Assembly (NCBI GenBank): GCA_004794785.1
Contig: SJOL01001191.1
Coordinates: forward strand, 97,112-161,111
Length of the DNA: 64,000 nt
Direction of reading: 5' to 3'
Source of the DNA: Opisthorchis felineus
Lineage: Eukaryota > Platyhelminthes > Trematoda > Opisthorchiida > Opisthorchiidae
The notes under the pieces are model-generated. The model had not been told where the DNA came from. It was given only the letters and a program-made list of their open reading frames with translations, and did no database searches. This document shows, piece by piece, positions 21,816-34,333 of this stretch. Every line of letters starts with the position of its first letter. Positions within the stretch are counted from its first letter, which is position 1. The position numbers were made by a program, and so were the translations under genes.

Positions 21816-23080
21816 AGTCCTTCAAAACTGAATCCGAAAGCAGCTGGTAAATTACACCTTCGGTTGAACAAAACAATAAATTGGGAATGGATTTACGTCT
21901 CCAGTAATCCACGTCTTGGTATGAAAACCCCCTGTTAGATGTCAATTTAAGAAATAAGACTGATAGTAGTTCGCGGATCACCTCCACAAGATGAAACCAA
22001 AACAAGGCGAAAAGCTTGTAATCAGTGAACTGTATCAAACGGGTATTGCTAGCTACTTCATAGACGAGACCTTTTTGCACACACATGTCATTGGTCTTTA
22101 CAGTGGTTTCGTTGCGGCAGCAGTGTGATGGCCAGCTGAATTTTTACCGTGGCGATGGAATTATAGCCCCAAAAGCGCCGTACGTAATTTCTGTGGCATC
22201 GTTCAGCAGTTCGAGTCACGTTTAATGCAACTTTCATGAGCTAAACAAACTTTCGGCATGCTGTCTCGTCTAGATGCAAAAGCTTAACCAAACGATGTCT
22301 CTCGCCGCACATCTAAATGCACACCCATACTCGATCATGGCTTCATGTAACTTACTGGGTTACGATCGATCGGCTGATAGGCACAGTCATCATCGCCGGT
22401 GCCTAATGAAACCTAAGCAAATCCTAGTTTCATGGACTTGTTGAATGAGATACTTTCCTCTCTAATTAATGCCTCTGGTCAGAGCCACAACAGGGCTGAT
22501 GTGGTTTGGAGGGGCGGAATCAACAAAACAACTAATTAACCAGACATCTATGAAGCACGCAGTAATTGCGACGCAACGCCGCTAAAAAGGATGGAGGATG
22601 ACGAAAACTGAGGGAGCCATAGTGAAACATATGGCTCACTGACTGATCCTTCCACAGAAACCCACAGAGTTGTTCTATTAGACGGACTGGCAGGCCGCTC
22701 ATGAACCTCTACCGATTCAATTGCTAGTTGCTAATTCTTGCGGAGGGATCGTATGTTAGATAAGCCGTTCTAGGAGCATACCTTCCCTCGCGTTTACTTA
22801 TCAGCCATGCGCTGCTTACGAACCATATGAGGTGTCCTCGTAAGATGTCTCTTCTTTGCACACACTGCTCCTGGAGAAGTTCAAGGTGAGTAGAGGGGAT
22901 CATGGAGGTCTTCTATTCCACTGTGAGTGGCATCATATACAACAGTGATACCATTTGCAAGGTCCCGTTCTGTTTTGTTGCATTTACGTCCCGTGGTTGG
23001 GCGCACGGAAAAGCTGCAATGCTATGAGCTGCATACCCATAAACATTTAGCAGTGTATTGCGCTGGCCAAGGTCCATTCA
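21816..23080. other. No firm feature
   Basis: Apart from the upstream half of a 118-codon minus ORF (to 22,086), nothing was recognised. No tRNA-like, LINE or HHR repeat blocks are seen. Confidence 0.35.
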
Positions 23081-23084
23081 CTGC

Positions 23085-23180
23085 TAGCTGATCAGGTAGC
23101 TGTTGATCTGTTTATCGAGCTTGACAACTGACCTGCAGACGTTTCGTCACCAATCAAGAGGACATCTTCATTGTGTCAGT
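23085..23180 (+). repeat. GTTTCGTCACC-type repeat copy
   Basis: Carries TGTTGATCTGTTTATCGAGC followed by AGACGTTTCGTCACCAATCA and GAGGACATCTTC. The same block order recurs at 29,885-29,965 (+), 30,385-30,470 (-), 35,375-35,420 (+, partial) and 54,735-54,885 (-), the last with terminal inverted repeats. It is probably a small non-autonomous element. Confidence 0.55.
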
Positions 23181-23904
23181 CAATCTATGCACCATCACTC
23201 ATGTATAGAAACTGTGGTCCAGTACTACAATGGTCACAGTAGCTCACACAGAATGCAGGATTTGTCCCCCCCCCGCTCTACTTTCGGATTCACGTTCAGA
23301 ATGTGAGTCGGCCCCGTCGCCCCGTTCAAATTTGTGTAGTATCTCTCGGGAACTCAACTGATGGAGAGGATCGCGGTGAGTCCTCCCCCTGTATTTTATA
23401 TTGTGCGACCGTCAGACTTTAGCCCAACCGACAGTGATCTCAAAATTTATCCGGAGGGAAAATCATCTAGCCTGCTGTTGTGCAAGGTGAACAGAACCAG
23501 TATGTTCTCTGTCATCATTCGGTTCGAAAGTTTGTATTCAAGGGGATCGCCTCTCTGCCGCTTGGTAACTACCCACTGACTGGCCATAATGAAGAGTTCC
23601 TTCTGGATGGAGCTAGAATAAAGCATGAGTTAACCAGCAATTAAAAACGGACTCATCCACAAGGGCATCCTGGACAGCCGTGCTTAAGGCCTATACCGGT
23701 AAAATGTCTGATTAACTACCTCCCATGTTCACGCTGCATGCCGGAGAGACAATGACTTAAATTTTTTCAGCTCACCACTTCGTGGATTTTTTCGTGTCTG
23801 GGTAGTCCGAGATCAATAGGAACGAATAGGTCAGTGATTTGCTGAGGGGACACAATACATTTATGCGTCGGTCTGTGTGCATTCCACAGATAACAGGGGC
23901 GAAT

Positions 23905-24120
23905 TAATCACACTGTTAATCAGCAGCTCGTGGTCAGACGGCTAAGTGTTCAGACTACTAGCCGGGAGGTCGCGGGTTGGAGACTATCTGGAGTTTCGTG
24001 AGATGCGCACTGCTGATCATTCCCAACAAGGATGAAACAGCTGTACAGTGCTTCTCGGCTTTTCAGCATAGATTAGCGTCAAGTGCAGGGCGAAATCTCC
24101 GTTAAAAATTTCCGGATCCC
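23905..24120 (+). repeat. SINE-3 copy
   Basis: Plus strand: TGGTCAGACGGCTAAGTGTT (box-A-like, near 23,932), GGTCGCGGGTTGGAG (box-B-like, near 23,968), CTGATCATTCCCAACAAGGA, GAAACAGCTGTACAGTG, then the ending GGGCGAAATCTCCGTTAAAA near 24,087-24,107. The order matches 17,165-17,330 in reverse orientation. Confidence 0.7.
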
Positions 24121-24124
24121 CTCA

Positions 24125-25735
24125 CACTCTCAACAACTAACAATTATATTTGGAAGATCTGGCTGAAAGTGGCTTTTTGTGTTTTGGCTTTTGTGTTCCA
24201 TATCGAACCAACCCGTTACTGTAGTTGTATTTCAGCGTTTTTGGGACCTGCTATTTTTGTGAACTTTCAACGTTTCTATGATCACTGACAACCTAGGCGT
24301 ATACCAGTTAGTCAAGAAGTGATCACTTGACAGTTTGTTTATTACGTCCAGTATATCACTTCGATTCCTATCTACAGACAGATGACGGATTTCAGCAGAG
24401 TTCAGTTTCAATAGTACACGTTCATAGTATCAAAATGTGGCAAACAGCTGGATCGCCTCTGCGAGTAAATCCCATCTGAACAGCGGCAAATTATGGCCCG
24501 CAGCTTGCACCACCTCCACGACTTCGTGTCTACAAATTTCAGCTTGAAAATGTGCCTGTAATATCATTATTACCTCATTACTTCCGTCTACTACAGCGGC
24601 GGTAAAATGAGACTAGCTCTTTGATTCGATTGGTTCACTCCAAGCTGAGCCATTTTACAATTTTTGCGTCCGTCTCATGCGACATCCCAGAACATTCATT
24701 CGTATGTCCACAAAACCATTCTTAGTGAAGGGTGAAAGGTTAAGGAAAGCTTGGAAGCACTTGTAAGTAGGTTGTAAATATACCAAATTTTCCCTATCTT
24801 ATGTTTGTCAGTAAAATTTCCTCGAGTATGGCTCACTCCAACTGGTTGTATGCCAACTGGTATGGAAAACACAGCTAAAATGCGCCGAAATTCGCAAATC
24901 AAATCAGAACAACACCGCCAGAACTATCTAAAAGCATCAGTATTCCAGGAGAAGTATGCAGCAATCCAAGTGAGTATGGCGTATCCCTCGTTCGTCGAGA
25001 TACACAATGATAGCGAAAACCTTCACCCAAAAACAACTTGGTCTAATGGACACCAAATATATAGTCAGTGAATGGGTTGCTACTTCAATCACAATAGAAC
25101 ACTGGGGAGGTGGGAATTATATAAGCTATTTCTCGCTGGTCACTCGGACCTGACTAAGCGTAGCTCCTAAACACAGTAACTAATTCTGATAGCATGTGAA
25201 CAGTTGAAGCGAACTATGAACACAATTTTGTCAGTCTTCAAACTAACAAATAAAACCCGGGCACGAACCCCGTCATTTAAACATGAACTGAGTCTTTTCG
25301 AGTGTTACACTTGTAATGTTGAGAGGGAGAGAGAGAACGACATAAGCAAATCATTTGGTAGCTCTGTCGATCCCCTATATACATCACCAAAACAATATTT
25401 CGGCTCCCAATATGGAAAAACGTCTTGAGATGAAAGTAACCCCAACTTTGTCATATTCCATGTGGACGTTCGCACTTGATCAACGAATTCACAATAGAGC
25501 AGTGGATAAATTCAGCATGAATCGGCTAGTTTTAAGTGCTTCTTGTATCTATCCAGCTAAAAATGTTAAAGTGTTTTTAAACCGCCAAAAGCAAACCTGA
25601 GCTAGCCACCAAAGAAGGGACATTGAACTATGCAACGGCTCATGCTAACAGTTCACTTGATTGCGCCAATAAAACTAGCCCATTGGTGAATGAACATCAC
25701 AAAGATGCGAATAGCCGCTGATTAGGCAAATATGA
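24125..25735. other. Unassigned, with weak ORFs
   Basis: Plus ORF 24,805-25,071 contains a possible donor (CCAAGTGAGT, near 24,966) after an Arg/Lys/Gln-rich segment. Plus ORFs 25,204-25,428 and 25,355-25,600 overlap each other. None has a family motif. Confidence 0.3.
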
Positions 25736-25740
25736 TGAAC

Positions 25741-26079
25741 TTACTGTGAAAGTCCGAAACGCGTTATGTAGAGGTCAGATTTGATCAGTTTATTCTGCAT
25801 GAAGGAGATGAACCGACCGCGCGACTTCAAAGGCCCAAAGTTTGCATCATTAGTCAAACGGAGGTCAAGCCAGTAAACAACTCGGCAGTTAGTTGTGCAA
25901 AATTCGAATACCGCACGAATAAGTGCTACTGGTCTGCGAGCTGAACGTCCATTCGTATTATCTAACAGAAGACCTATTTTAATCGAGAAAAAACAATTCC
26001 TTCTGAGGAACATATGTACACCATAACTGTCATAACAAAAAATTGAGAGTGATGTCTCCCGTAAAGTCTGCGTGCGCAT
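25741..26079 (-). CDS. Possible exon ending at a GTAAGT donor
   Basis: A 112-codon minus-strand frame, unrecognised, with segments such as GLLLDNTNGRSARRPVALIR and NCRVVYWLDLRLTND. It runs into TTTCACA followed by GTAAGTTC at about 25,747-25,738, so the in-frame stop lies inside a consensus donor. A second minus frame upstream (26,107-26,343) may or may not belong. The call is based only on openness plus the donor. Confidence 0.28.
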   Translation of the reverse strand: MRTQTLRETSLSIFCYDSYGVHMFLRRNCFFSIKIGLLLDNTNGRSARRPVALIRAVFEFCTTNCRVVYWLDLRLTNDANFGPLKSRGRFISFMQNKLIKSDLYITRFGLSQ

Positions 26080-26814
26080 TGCAGTTCGATTAATGCCATC
26101 AGTTCATCAACGAAGTGCGTACTCCCATGTTTCTGTTAGTCCAAAACGAATTCCAAAAAAGACCTTTTCGACTAACTGACCGGTCGTTGTGTTTGGATCC
26201 CCTTTAATCAAAAGCACCCATCCACAGCTGAGGTTGCGCATATGATTGCGTTGTACTTTAAACTTCATCGTCTGTCGACAACACATCAGCACACTTGTCG
26301 ATGCACTAAACACCGAGGCGCAACGGTATCTCCAGGCTGTCATAGCAGGTGCTGAACACCACGCACCATGCTGTGTGCGCGTGCAAATGTTGTCATATCA
26401 AACGCCTGTGTCACACTTGGTCTCACAAGCCCACTGTCGGTGACTCATCAGAGCAGGCTGCGCGGGTAAGTAAATGAACCGATGTATCGACCACTGGATA
26501 TGCTCATCCCTGTAGGACGAATGTAAGGCAGGTCTGGTCATGCAAGGGCCGGATCGTGACGGTTGCAACCGGGCCTCAGTAAGTAGCTCCAAAGGCCTAC
26601 CTCCACACTGGAGTTAGGAATTGCGTGGCATGATGATGAAGTTACCTCACGTAACACACAAGCCATGCGATCGACCACAGTGAACCTTGCGTGCATGTGC
26701 AAAACTAGAGTTCGCACAAAGTCATGAGAACACAAGCACCCTACTTGGTTGAATATACTCATTTTCCATTTGTGCTGGTGTTAAAAGGAAGCCCAACTGA
26801 ATATCCTGGCTCCA

Positions 26815-26882
26815 AGGAGGATAAAACCGGTAGTGGGTTGTCGAAGAGATTTTAGCAACCGCATGCGGTTGTGTTGTATGGA
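26815..26882 (+). repeat. HHR repeat, 3' end fragment
   Basis: AAAACCGGTAGTGGGTTGTC, then GAAGAGATTTTAGCAACCGC. This is the part after GAAA: stem III, GTC and the downstream stem I arm. The catalytic core upstream is missing. Confidence 0.6.
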
Positions 26883-26884
26883 CT

Positions 26885-28440
26885 TGCGTTATCACAAGTT
26901 ATCCCACTTCAGACAGAAAAACGTTAAAGGAACCACCATCCTACGGAACACTCTAGGAGTTTTATAGTTAAGCAAGCAAAAGAGTTTTTTTGTGGTTTTT
27001 GAACAGCTGACACAAATCATTGTGTGCAGTGGCATTTCGGTACCATGCAACCGTTTACCACATGAAAAAAGCATGCCCTCAGTAAATACTGTAGGCGACA
27101 CTTCAAGAACTTCCCCAAGCCATTCGGCATAAATTGAGCCGATTATCATTTAAAAAATGGAGTGGTTTTTCAGTTCTACTCTTCCCCCATGTGATAAATC
27201 ACGTCAGAATAGCTGTAATCCGTGAACTTACTGGGTCACTTGATATCGCATTGGTGCATAACAGCTGATCGTATCTTAATCTTACCAACCAGCTGATGGT
27301 GACTCGAACTCGCTGCATGCTAGTTCATTTCCCAACTCCGCCGACTTCTGTCGTAGTACTGTGTCCGAATTCGCTGTTGCTGTAATCTGGGAACACTTGA
27401 CGTAGCTAGGTTCCCTTATTTGGTTTCACGTATTGCGGTCGGCTTTACACAATTCCCCATTCCATTTTTATAGGGGCACATTATTTCACTTCCTCGAAGC
27501 AACACAGGATAGATAGGTAGACCCGGAACTTAGTGATCAAATAGCGCTTAGTAGTATTGAATCTAACCTGACATCATGATAATTCCACCATTCATTTGCT
27601 CGCTCTGCCCCGTGTGCTTTTAATCTCCACCTGTTTTACTCCTCCATACCTGCCATCCTTGATTTCCGTGTAATCGTACCGCCAATCCAAATCACGAGAC
27701 TGTCCTTGAAAGGGACGGCTGCAACCCACACGGCCGAGACGACATTCCGCTAGCCGTTGTCTGGTGTGCGGGCCTTGACGCTGCGCTGTGGCAGCCAGTT
27801 ACAGGTTTGTGCACTTGTTGACGCTACGAACGTGAGCAATTTGCGAACCTTTTCTTTCCATTCCGATAGCCCACTATCCATAAAGAGGGCAGATGTTTTA
27901 TCGGGTTCCATCCATCGCAGTTCTGCACAAACTTGATGACTGGTGGACTGAGAAAGGTGGTGTTTACTTCTATTGAGATGACCGTCGTTACCCACGTTGA
28001 AGGTTAACAACTGGCTACGACGTTGCCAACACTCGAACAAACAAGCCTCCAAAACTCAGAAGGACCACTTGTGGTTCAGGCATCTAGTAGTATGTGCTGT
28101 CTTTGCACGCGAGGATCAAGGACCTCAGAGACAAAGCCTCGCTGTAGGGTAAAGATGGAGGAATCACTTCTAAGGCCATCAGCTTGCCTAACTGATGGCC
28201 TACAGTTGTCAGTTCAGGTGGGTACGGCTGAACAGTTGAGCCCCACAGCGCCACTCCGTCGTATCACTCGGAATGCGCATAGATAAATATGGCTAGCTGG
28301 GTACTAGCCATCATACAGTTTGGTCTGCACAACGATAGTCATGGCTTAGCACTCAGAAATCTCCGGTGTTAAGAAGGGTCATTTGTATAAGCATGCATGA
28401 AACACAAAACTAAACTCAACCAACTGGAATAGAAATGTAA
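26885..28440. other. No supported gene or repeat
   Basis: Overlapping ORFs on both strands at 27,750-28,286 show no family motif. A box-B-like sequence (GAGTTCGAGTCACC, minus strand near 27,314-27,301) stands alone without a clear box A. Confidence 0.35.
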
Positions 28441-28445
28441 GCTTT

Positions 28446-28806
28446 CGCAACGCAATACAATACAACACAACACAATACAATAGAATACAGTACAATTGTC
28501 AGGACGGTCAGATTCCTGAGGATTATCCCAGAATACCCGAAACCTACTGAGATAGCTTTGGATCAAAGTCAGACAGTGCGAGACAGCCTTGGATCAAGGT
28601 CAGACAGTGCCCCGTGAATATATAGCGCGAGGACGTTGTACTTTTCGCACTCACTCGCTTGTTTCGCAGTTGTGTTCCTTGTCGGTGGGTCTTTTTTCCG
28701 GTACTAGGCATTGAAGCGGGGATAGAAGTCAGATATAACATCAATACAGTACAGTGCAATATAATACAATACAATACAGTACAACAGAGTACAGTACACT
28801 ACTATA
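28446..28806. repeat. AATAC-type pentanucleotide microsatellite in two blocks
   Basis: Imperfect (AATAC/ACAGT)n runs lie at 28,446-28,496 and 28,738-28,806. Between them a 21-base unit (GGATCAAAGTCAGACAGTGC) is directly repeated with a 32-base period at about 28,560 and 28,592. ORFs on both strands here have low-complexity Tyr/Ile/Cys content from the repeat and are not genes. Confidence 0.8.
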
Positions 28807-28809
28807 CCA

Positions 28810-29880
28810 AATGCAACGTAATAAAATGTAGTGTAATGCATGCAAAGTAAATTTGAGAGCAGTTTAACCGAACGGACAAGCCAACCCAAACCACAATCAT
28901 TCAGTGGCGGCAAAAGTCGCCCGGACGACCGCTAGGACCGTCCACCACTAAACCTACATGCACACATAAGCACAAGCAAACGCAGAGACAGGTGTCGTAT
29001 TCTGATCCACTTGACGATCGATCGTTGAATTAATTCTCTGTATGATGACTTGGCCTGTATGAGACAAAATGGATTGGTGTGACATGTAATTGGTGTTTAC
29101 TTTTTGGCCTGTCTTCACAATTTTATGTCAAAATCTACTTAACCAGTGCTCTAGCGTCTTACCTACGAGTTCATCGGTCAGAATGGATGACGGTCGACAG
29201 TAGTAATCCGGTGTCTCCTTGAGCGAGAGAGTTCCAGTCCCACCGGACCGTGTTCCTTGTCTAACGAATCAGTGTCACCAAATCTTGTAGGGACTTAAAT
29301 ACTAAGCGTAAGAAAAATTCGAACATGTCCCATAATATGAGATGTCCTTTAGTGAATATCTCCAAGTGTACTTTTTTCGGTTGTTGCTCCCACCCGTTCC
29401 TGGGAGATATTAAGGCAACAAAAGGTCAGTTAAAAAGACCAAGAGGATGTTTCACCTTTAATCATGTTCAGTTAGGTGAGCACAGCCTCCTGAATCAACC
29501 GGTCGGCTGTGGACCGCCTGTACCAAATCAGTGACCGGTTATCCGGATTTTAAAACGACTGAGTGTTCCCCCAGAGGATGCAGTGCAAACGACTGGTCAC
29601 CTGTCTAATACATCATAATTTATATGATATCTGCGGACGTATCCCAATACAGAATATACAAAGCGAGTGGGAAGTCAAAAGTTCAGTGTGTCAAAAGAGT
29701 CAGGTCATTGTCAGAAGTACACTGGGCGAGTGACTACGCGTGGGCCAGAATAAGTTCAAAGTCCGTGCGATTTCTTTCAGTAGAAAGTTTAGGAGTAACT
29801 CAGCTATACTTAAGAGCCAGAATCCCACCTATTGCGATGGATATATGTATGCTTAAATACTGGTAGATTGCGTGGGTTTA
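28810..29880. other. No supported feature
   Basis: Two plus-strand ORFs (29,325-29,534 and 29,624-29,866) without motifs. Nothing else is recognised. Confidence 0.35.
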
Positions 29881-29884
29881 TGAC

Positions 29885-30470
29885 TATTGACCGGGTTGAA
29901 GTTGATCTGTTCGCGAGCTTGGCTAGTAAACGCTTCGTCACCATGTGAGAAGACATAGGGTGCAGTTGAATGGCTAGTTCCCCTGCTTCTACGTACGTTT
30001 ATGTAGCCTCTAAAGCTTAGCTGATATCGGCAGTGTGACTGGTTGTTCAAGGGTTGGCTGGTCTGTAAAATGATTAACTCATTTTGATTTTCTGCTGCGT
30101 TGCGGTCTGTTTACCTTGCACTTGACTAGCTTCTTGGGTATCTCCATTTCAATAGTTTCGTCCTGATCAGTCGGAAAAAACGAACGGAACTACTGAAATG
30201 CGTACACTCAGCGAGCCTTACAAGTGCAAGATAACAGGCCAAGCCGCAACGAAAATTCAAAACGGACCGATCAAATTACATATCAGCCAATTCTCAAATA
30301 GCCAACCACAGTACAGACATTAGACACTCCTTAAAGGCCGTATAAGTCCAAACAGAAATGGAGGAATTATCCGCCCAACTGTGCACTGATAATGTTTCAC
30401 TGCATGGTGACGAAATTTTTGCGAGCCAATTAACAACCACTTTGAACGGACCAACTAACTGCCGATCAAT
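29885..30470. repeat. Two opposed GTTTCGTCACC-type copies
   Basis: A plus copy at 29,885-29,965 (GTTGATCTGTTCGCGAGCTT ... CGCTTCGTCACCATGTGAGA) and a minus copy at 30,385-30,470 (GGTCCGTTCAAAG ... ATTTCGTCACCATGCAGTG). They face each other across about 420 bases, which could be one larger element with inverted ends or two insertions. Confidence 0.45.
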
Positions 30471-30519
30471 GGATAGGCACTCAGAAGAATGTGAAAGGTT
30501 CTACTTATTATATGAACTG

Positions 30520-31011
30520 CTTCTGCTAGGTGCAAAACTATGACGGTTGAGCTGGGTCCATATTTTCCACGAGTCAGCGAATCGCAGGAAGTGTTCATGC
30601 ACTTTGCCAGAGAAAAGCTGTGTTGTAAAACTGTGATGCGATGCGATAAACCAGCATACAAACCAACACACACATAAAGCTGGTGTTAGCTTTAGGGAAT
30701 TTATCTTTCAGTTGCGATCTGACTACTTACAAAAACTCATTTTGGATGCCACAATTATGGATCACATAAATGCTTTAGTTTTCCGGTTGTCAGTTCGGTG
30801 ATTGTTTCCCAATATATAGAGCATTGACATAGACTCGCTTCCTAAGAACCGGGTGAACTGCACGCAGTTTCTTCACAATTCTCATTATTCGTGATTTGAA
30901 ACGGGTCGGGTAGACATTTTGCACAACTGTTTGCATAGGAACCTTTATTTCTTGCTGTAAACAGTCGCCGGAACAGATATTCGATGCCCTTTCAATAAAA
31001 CTGATATTCAT
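30520..31011 (-). mobile_element. Penelope-like element fragment (RT C-terminal and linker)
   Basis: The minus-strand frame 31,011-30,790 contains ERASNICSGDCLQQEI, then VVQNVYPTRFKSRIMR and VLRKRVYVNALYIGKQSP. This matches the region after the Penelope RT palm: the ICS then NGYP motifs, followed by a VYV..L..G segment that leads to the linker. Further minus-strand remnants to about 30,520 (FYNTAF-like) may be the linker. No GIY-YIG nuclease was found. Upstream it stops close to the R2-like element on the other strand. Confidence 0.55.
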
Positions 31012-31518
31012 GTTGCGGTGAAGACCTTTATCTTAGTGCACTTGAGGTGTCTTGAATCCAAGTTCTGGGAAGGACGAAGTTCGGTTGGCTTATTCATTGT
31101 GGCGTGAAAAAAATGTCTGCTGAATGGACCGGTACTTATTGCTAAATGCACTATAGGTACAGTGTAATATGTGCAGAAAACCTTTTCTACAGTTGCGCAC
31201 CATCTAAGGAGCTTGATGTAATGATGAGTGCTTAGAAAGCAAACAGACAACTTAACCAGTATCGCTTCTTGGTTGTAATATTTTAGGTTTACTGGACAGT
31301 CCACTGTGCATGAATCGCGCGTGATTTGCATAGCCACACTATAACAGATACCAGTGTGTTCCCGGTGTGTTCCCGAACATCAGTCTGGGTGAGCTAAGAG
31401 TTCAGCAACTCCAGACAGGAGCAACCACCCTGTTTGGTTTCAATGTGCTGGTTCATTTCGACAATGTACAACACGAATGCCGCCTCACCGAATCAGTACA
31501 CAGGAGAGACTCATGGGG

Positions 31519-31605
31519 CTCACGTGTGAGGAATCTGGCAAGTGTTTTAAATCGAAAGCTTGCTTGGAAGCCCACCTTCTAGTTCACGTCCATGAAAGTG
31601 CTGGA
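31519..31605 (+). pseudogene. R2-like N-terminal C2H2 zinc finger remnant
   Basis: The frame starting LTCEESGKCFKSKACLEAHL has a C2H2 layout in which the second Cys of the usual CxxC pair is Ser (codon at 31,534). The His pair is at 31,573-31,575 and 31,585-31,587. A stop follows at 31,606. In R2 elements this finger helps bind the target DNA; here a zinc ligand is lost. Confidence 0.65.
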
Positions 31606-31741
31606 TAGAACGTGGTCGTCCATTCGGCCTGAGCCGATTGCTCCCGCCTTTTTCCGACGAAGATTGGCCTGAGTCAACACAGCCGCCACGCATACCCCAC
31701 CCAGCATAATGCAGCTAAGCTTGGCCGAGTGAAGAATTCTG

Positions 31742-32308
31742 GTGTCCGCAAGTCCCAACGAAAGTCACAGTCACTCCTGCACCTGGCTAACAACTTATAT
31801 CCGTCTTGTGACACAGCCCTCGCTGCTTGTGATATTGGAGCATTATTTTCTTGATCGACCAGCTAGCAGTATTAAAAACGGCTTGCATGTGCTTAACTGG
31901 CAAGAACAGCTGGAAGACTCGTCCTTTAGCGGTCTCGACCAAACCGATCCACATTCGTCAGACTCTGAAGACGCCAGCGTCTGGTTCAAACAAACAATGA
32001 ATTTTGCTGTGTCATTCTCTGAATCCCCTTCTGACAGTTCGCTCAGCATTTGCCCGAGAGTTGTAGTCTGGTATCATGACACCGGAGCAAGTTCTGTCAC
32101 TTCTGGAGCTCCAGGCCTCCAAGATATTTCCACACACGTAGAAACTTCTCTCCCGACGCCGTCGCCAGCTAGCCCATCGAGTGCTGGTCAACCGAAAGTA
32201 GATCCACCGAGCCAACTACACGAACATCCGGACCCCATACCACCAAAGAGGGAGAAATGCAGCGTCTGCTGTACTCGATGGGTCGTGGAAGGATTTATAC
32301 AAAGGTAA
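31742..32308 (+). pseudogene. R2-like pre-RT region ORF
   Basis: A 188-codon frame rich in Ser, Pro and Asp lies between the finger and the RT. It ends just after the point where the conserved VLDGSW block continues in a different frame (near 32,262), so one frameshift separates it from the RT. The low-complexity Ser/Pro part is typical of linker regions and carries no function I can name. Confidence 0.6.
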
Positions 32309-33341
32309 CTGCGGCCTACCTCTGGACCCTGAGCAGTTTTGGAAATAGGTGCTCTGCTCCAAAACACGTGGATAGCCTGCCAAGTTGCTCAATGCTACCA
32401 TCCGATTGGAGTTTGATCGAGCCAAGTACAGGTAAAGAAGCCGGCCGTACGATCCGTTTAATGGACAACTCGTCCCCAGATCTGGACAAACTCATGCCCA
32501 GCATGCTTCACCGGTTCGAGGCCAACGCCATTGCTGGGTATTTCAATTTACTCTTTTTATCTGGGGGTTATCCGCCGCAGCTGTGTCGTGCTCATATTAC
32601 CCTAGTTCCAAAGTTCCCAAATCTAACTTCACCGGACAGACTGAGACCGATCTCCGTGTCATCCATTCTTGTTCGATGCTTCCATAAGGTGCTTGCTGAT
32701 CGCTGGAGCCATAGATTGCAACTGCCCTCACTCCAGTTTCCATTCCTACACCGAGACGGTTGTTTAGAAGCTACATCACTGTTACATGCCCTGCTTCGTC
32801 ACTCTTCAGCAACTGCTTCTAATCACAGTTTGGTGTTTGTTGATATCTCGAAAGCGTTTGACTCGGTTTCGCATGACACAATTGTCAGATCTGCCGAGGC
32901 TTTTGGAGCATCGTCACCTCTAGTTCGATACATCGCACAGTCCTATGAGAATGCTGTAGCAGTTTCCCCAATTCCGAGGTTCACTGCCACAGAGGTGTGA
33001 GGCAGGGAGATCCACTCTCCCCATTATTGTTGATCATGGCAATGGATGAGGTTCTTGGATTGTCGATGCCGCAACTAGGATACCAGTTCCATGACACCTT
33101 AGTGGATGGTTTTACTTCCTCTGACGACTGGGTCGTGTGTGCAGAAAGTCAGGCTCACCTTAAAGAGAAGCTTGAAGCTGCTTTGGTAGAGCTGGGAAGA
33201 GCTTGTTTGGCAATCAACATCCGAAGGACGAAAGCTATGGTGATTTGTGGGGACAGAAAACATCCGGTGACTGCAACCTCAGTCGAATCTTTTGCTTCCC
33301 GGAGGAACCCATTAACCTTCTGGGTCCGACAGACCCAGTGA
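32257..33341 (+). pseudogene. R2-like reverse transcriptase domain in two frames
   Basis: Frame 1 (32,257-33,000) contains LDKLMPSMLHRFEANA, AHITLVPK, LRPISVSSILVRCFHKVLA, a palm motif FVDISKAFDSVSHD (Asp codon 32,842-32,844), and ends at the GVRQGDPLSP motif. That motif continues in the frame starting at 32,997, so a one-step frameshift lies at the junction. Frame 2 (32,997-33,341) has RQGDPLSPLL and DGFTSSDDWVV. The catalytic Asp pair is kept (33,123-33,128), but the usual FADD reads SSDD. Motif order and identity match R2-clade RTs. Confidence 0.85.
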
Positions 33342-34084
33342 CATATTTTGGTGTTCCCTTTGCTTTCAAGAGGGAGATAGTCTGCAACCACTGGCAGCTG
33401 CTGTTCAGACTGTTTGATGAGGTGAGCGTGCTCCGTCGAAGCTATATCAAAGAATAGAGATTACAAGGAACTGCCTGATACCGAAGCTGACATATTCGGT
33501 CGTGATCCGGCAGGTCCACCAAAACAAGCTCAAAAGGTTGGACAATTACATCAGGCAACCTATTAGTGTCTGACTACGTCTACAGAAGGACATCCCAATC
33601 AGCTACATCCACACCTGTGAACAGCATGGGGTACTTGGTGTCCCAAGCCTGGGTTCAACCATTCCGAAGCAGCAGAGCTCTGTCTACCCAGTGCCGAGCA
33701 CTACGCAATGTAGTCAATGATTCTGCATTTGGTAAGGTTGTTCAGGATCTCGGTCTTCCGATCTGAGTCCAATGTGTATCAGTGAACACCGGAGAAGAAC
33801 TGGTGGCTGCTTTGGGCAATAGCCTGTCCGGTTTGCGAGAGTTAGTCTGTTCGCCTCACTTGAATTGATGTCTTGGACTTCCAGAACATGTTTTCCCTTG
33901 GGTATTCATCCGCGGTATCCAGCTCCGGCGCAACCTGCAGAGGACGAGAACTAGAAATGCCCGAGTTATTCATGGTGACCAGATGAACTTATGGCATGAA
34001 AACTGTGGTTAACCGAAAAATTTGATGTACATTCTGCGGTCCTACTGAATCACACGTGTTGCTAGATGCGGTCGTCATATTGAG

Positions 34085-34333
34085 GTTGCAAGAGAACTAG
34101 TGAAACGCCTGCGTCGTCTGGGATACACCGTCTTCGAGGAGTTGAGGGCACCTTCTTCGACGTCTTTCATCAAGCCTGACCTAATCGCTGTTCGTGAGCG
34201 CCAAGCATCTGTAAGAGGTCTATCCGTATTTTATTCATTAGTTAGACATGAAACCGTCCTTTCCGTATTCCACAGAATTTATGGAGAAGCAGAGGGCATC
34301 AGGTCAACGAGACAGCCAACTGATCACCATTGA
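34085..34333 (+). pseudogene. R2-like C-terminal endonuclease remnant
   Basis: The frame 34,100-34,333 has KRLRRLGYTVFEELRAPSST, then FIKPDLIAVRERQ. The PD of the PD...D/E nuclease motif is at 34,175-34,180, and the expected later acidic residue after about 12-15 positions is not preserved (RGLSV replaces a DVTV-like strand). The preceding cysteine knuckle is in another frame. In R2 this nuclease nicks the 28S gene; here it is probably dead. Confidence 0.7.

Noticed and set aside
27290..27330. tRNA gene on the minus strand
   Set aside because: Only a box-B-like GAGTTCGAGTCACC; no cloverleaf or box A at the right distance.
28544..28913. Tyr/Cys/Ile-rich ORFs on both strands
   Set aside because: Produced by the AATAC-type microsatellite, which has no stop in several frames.
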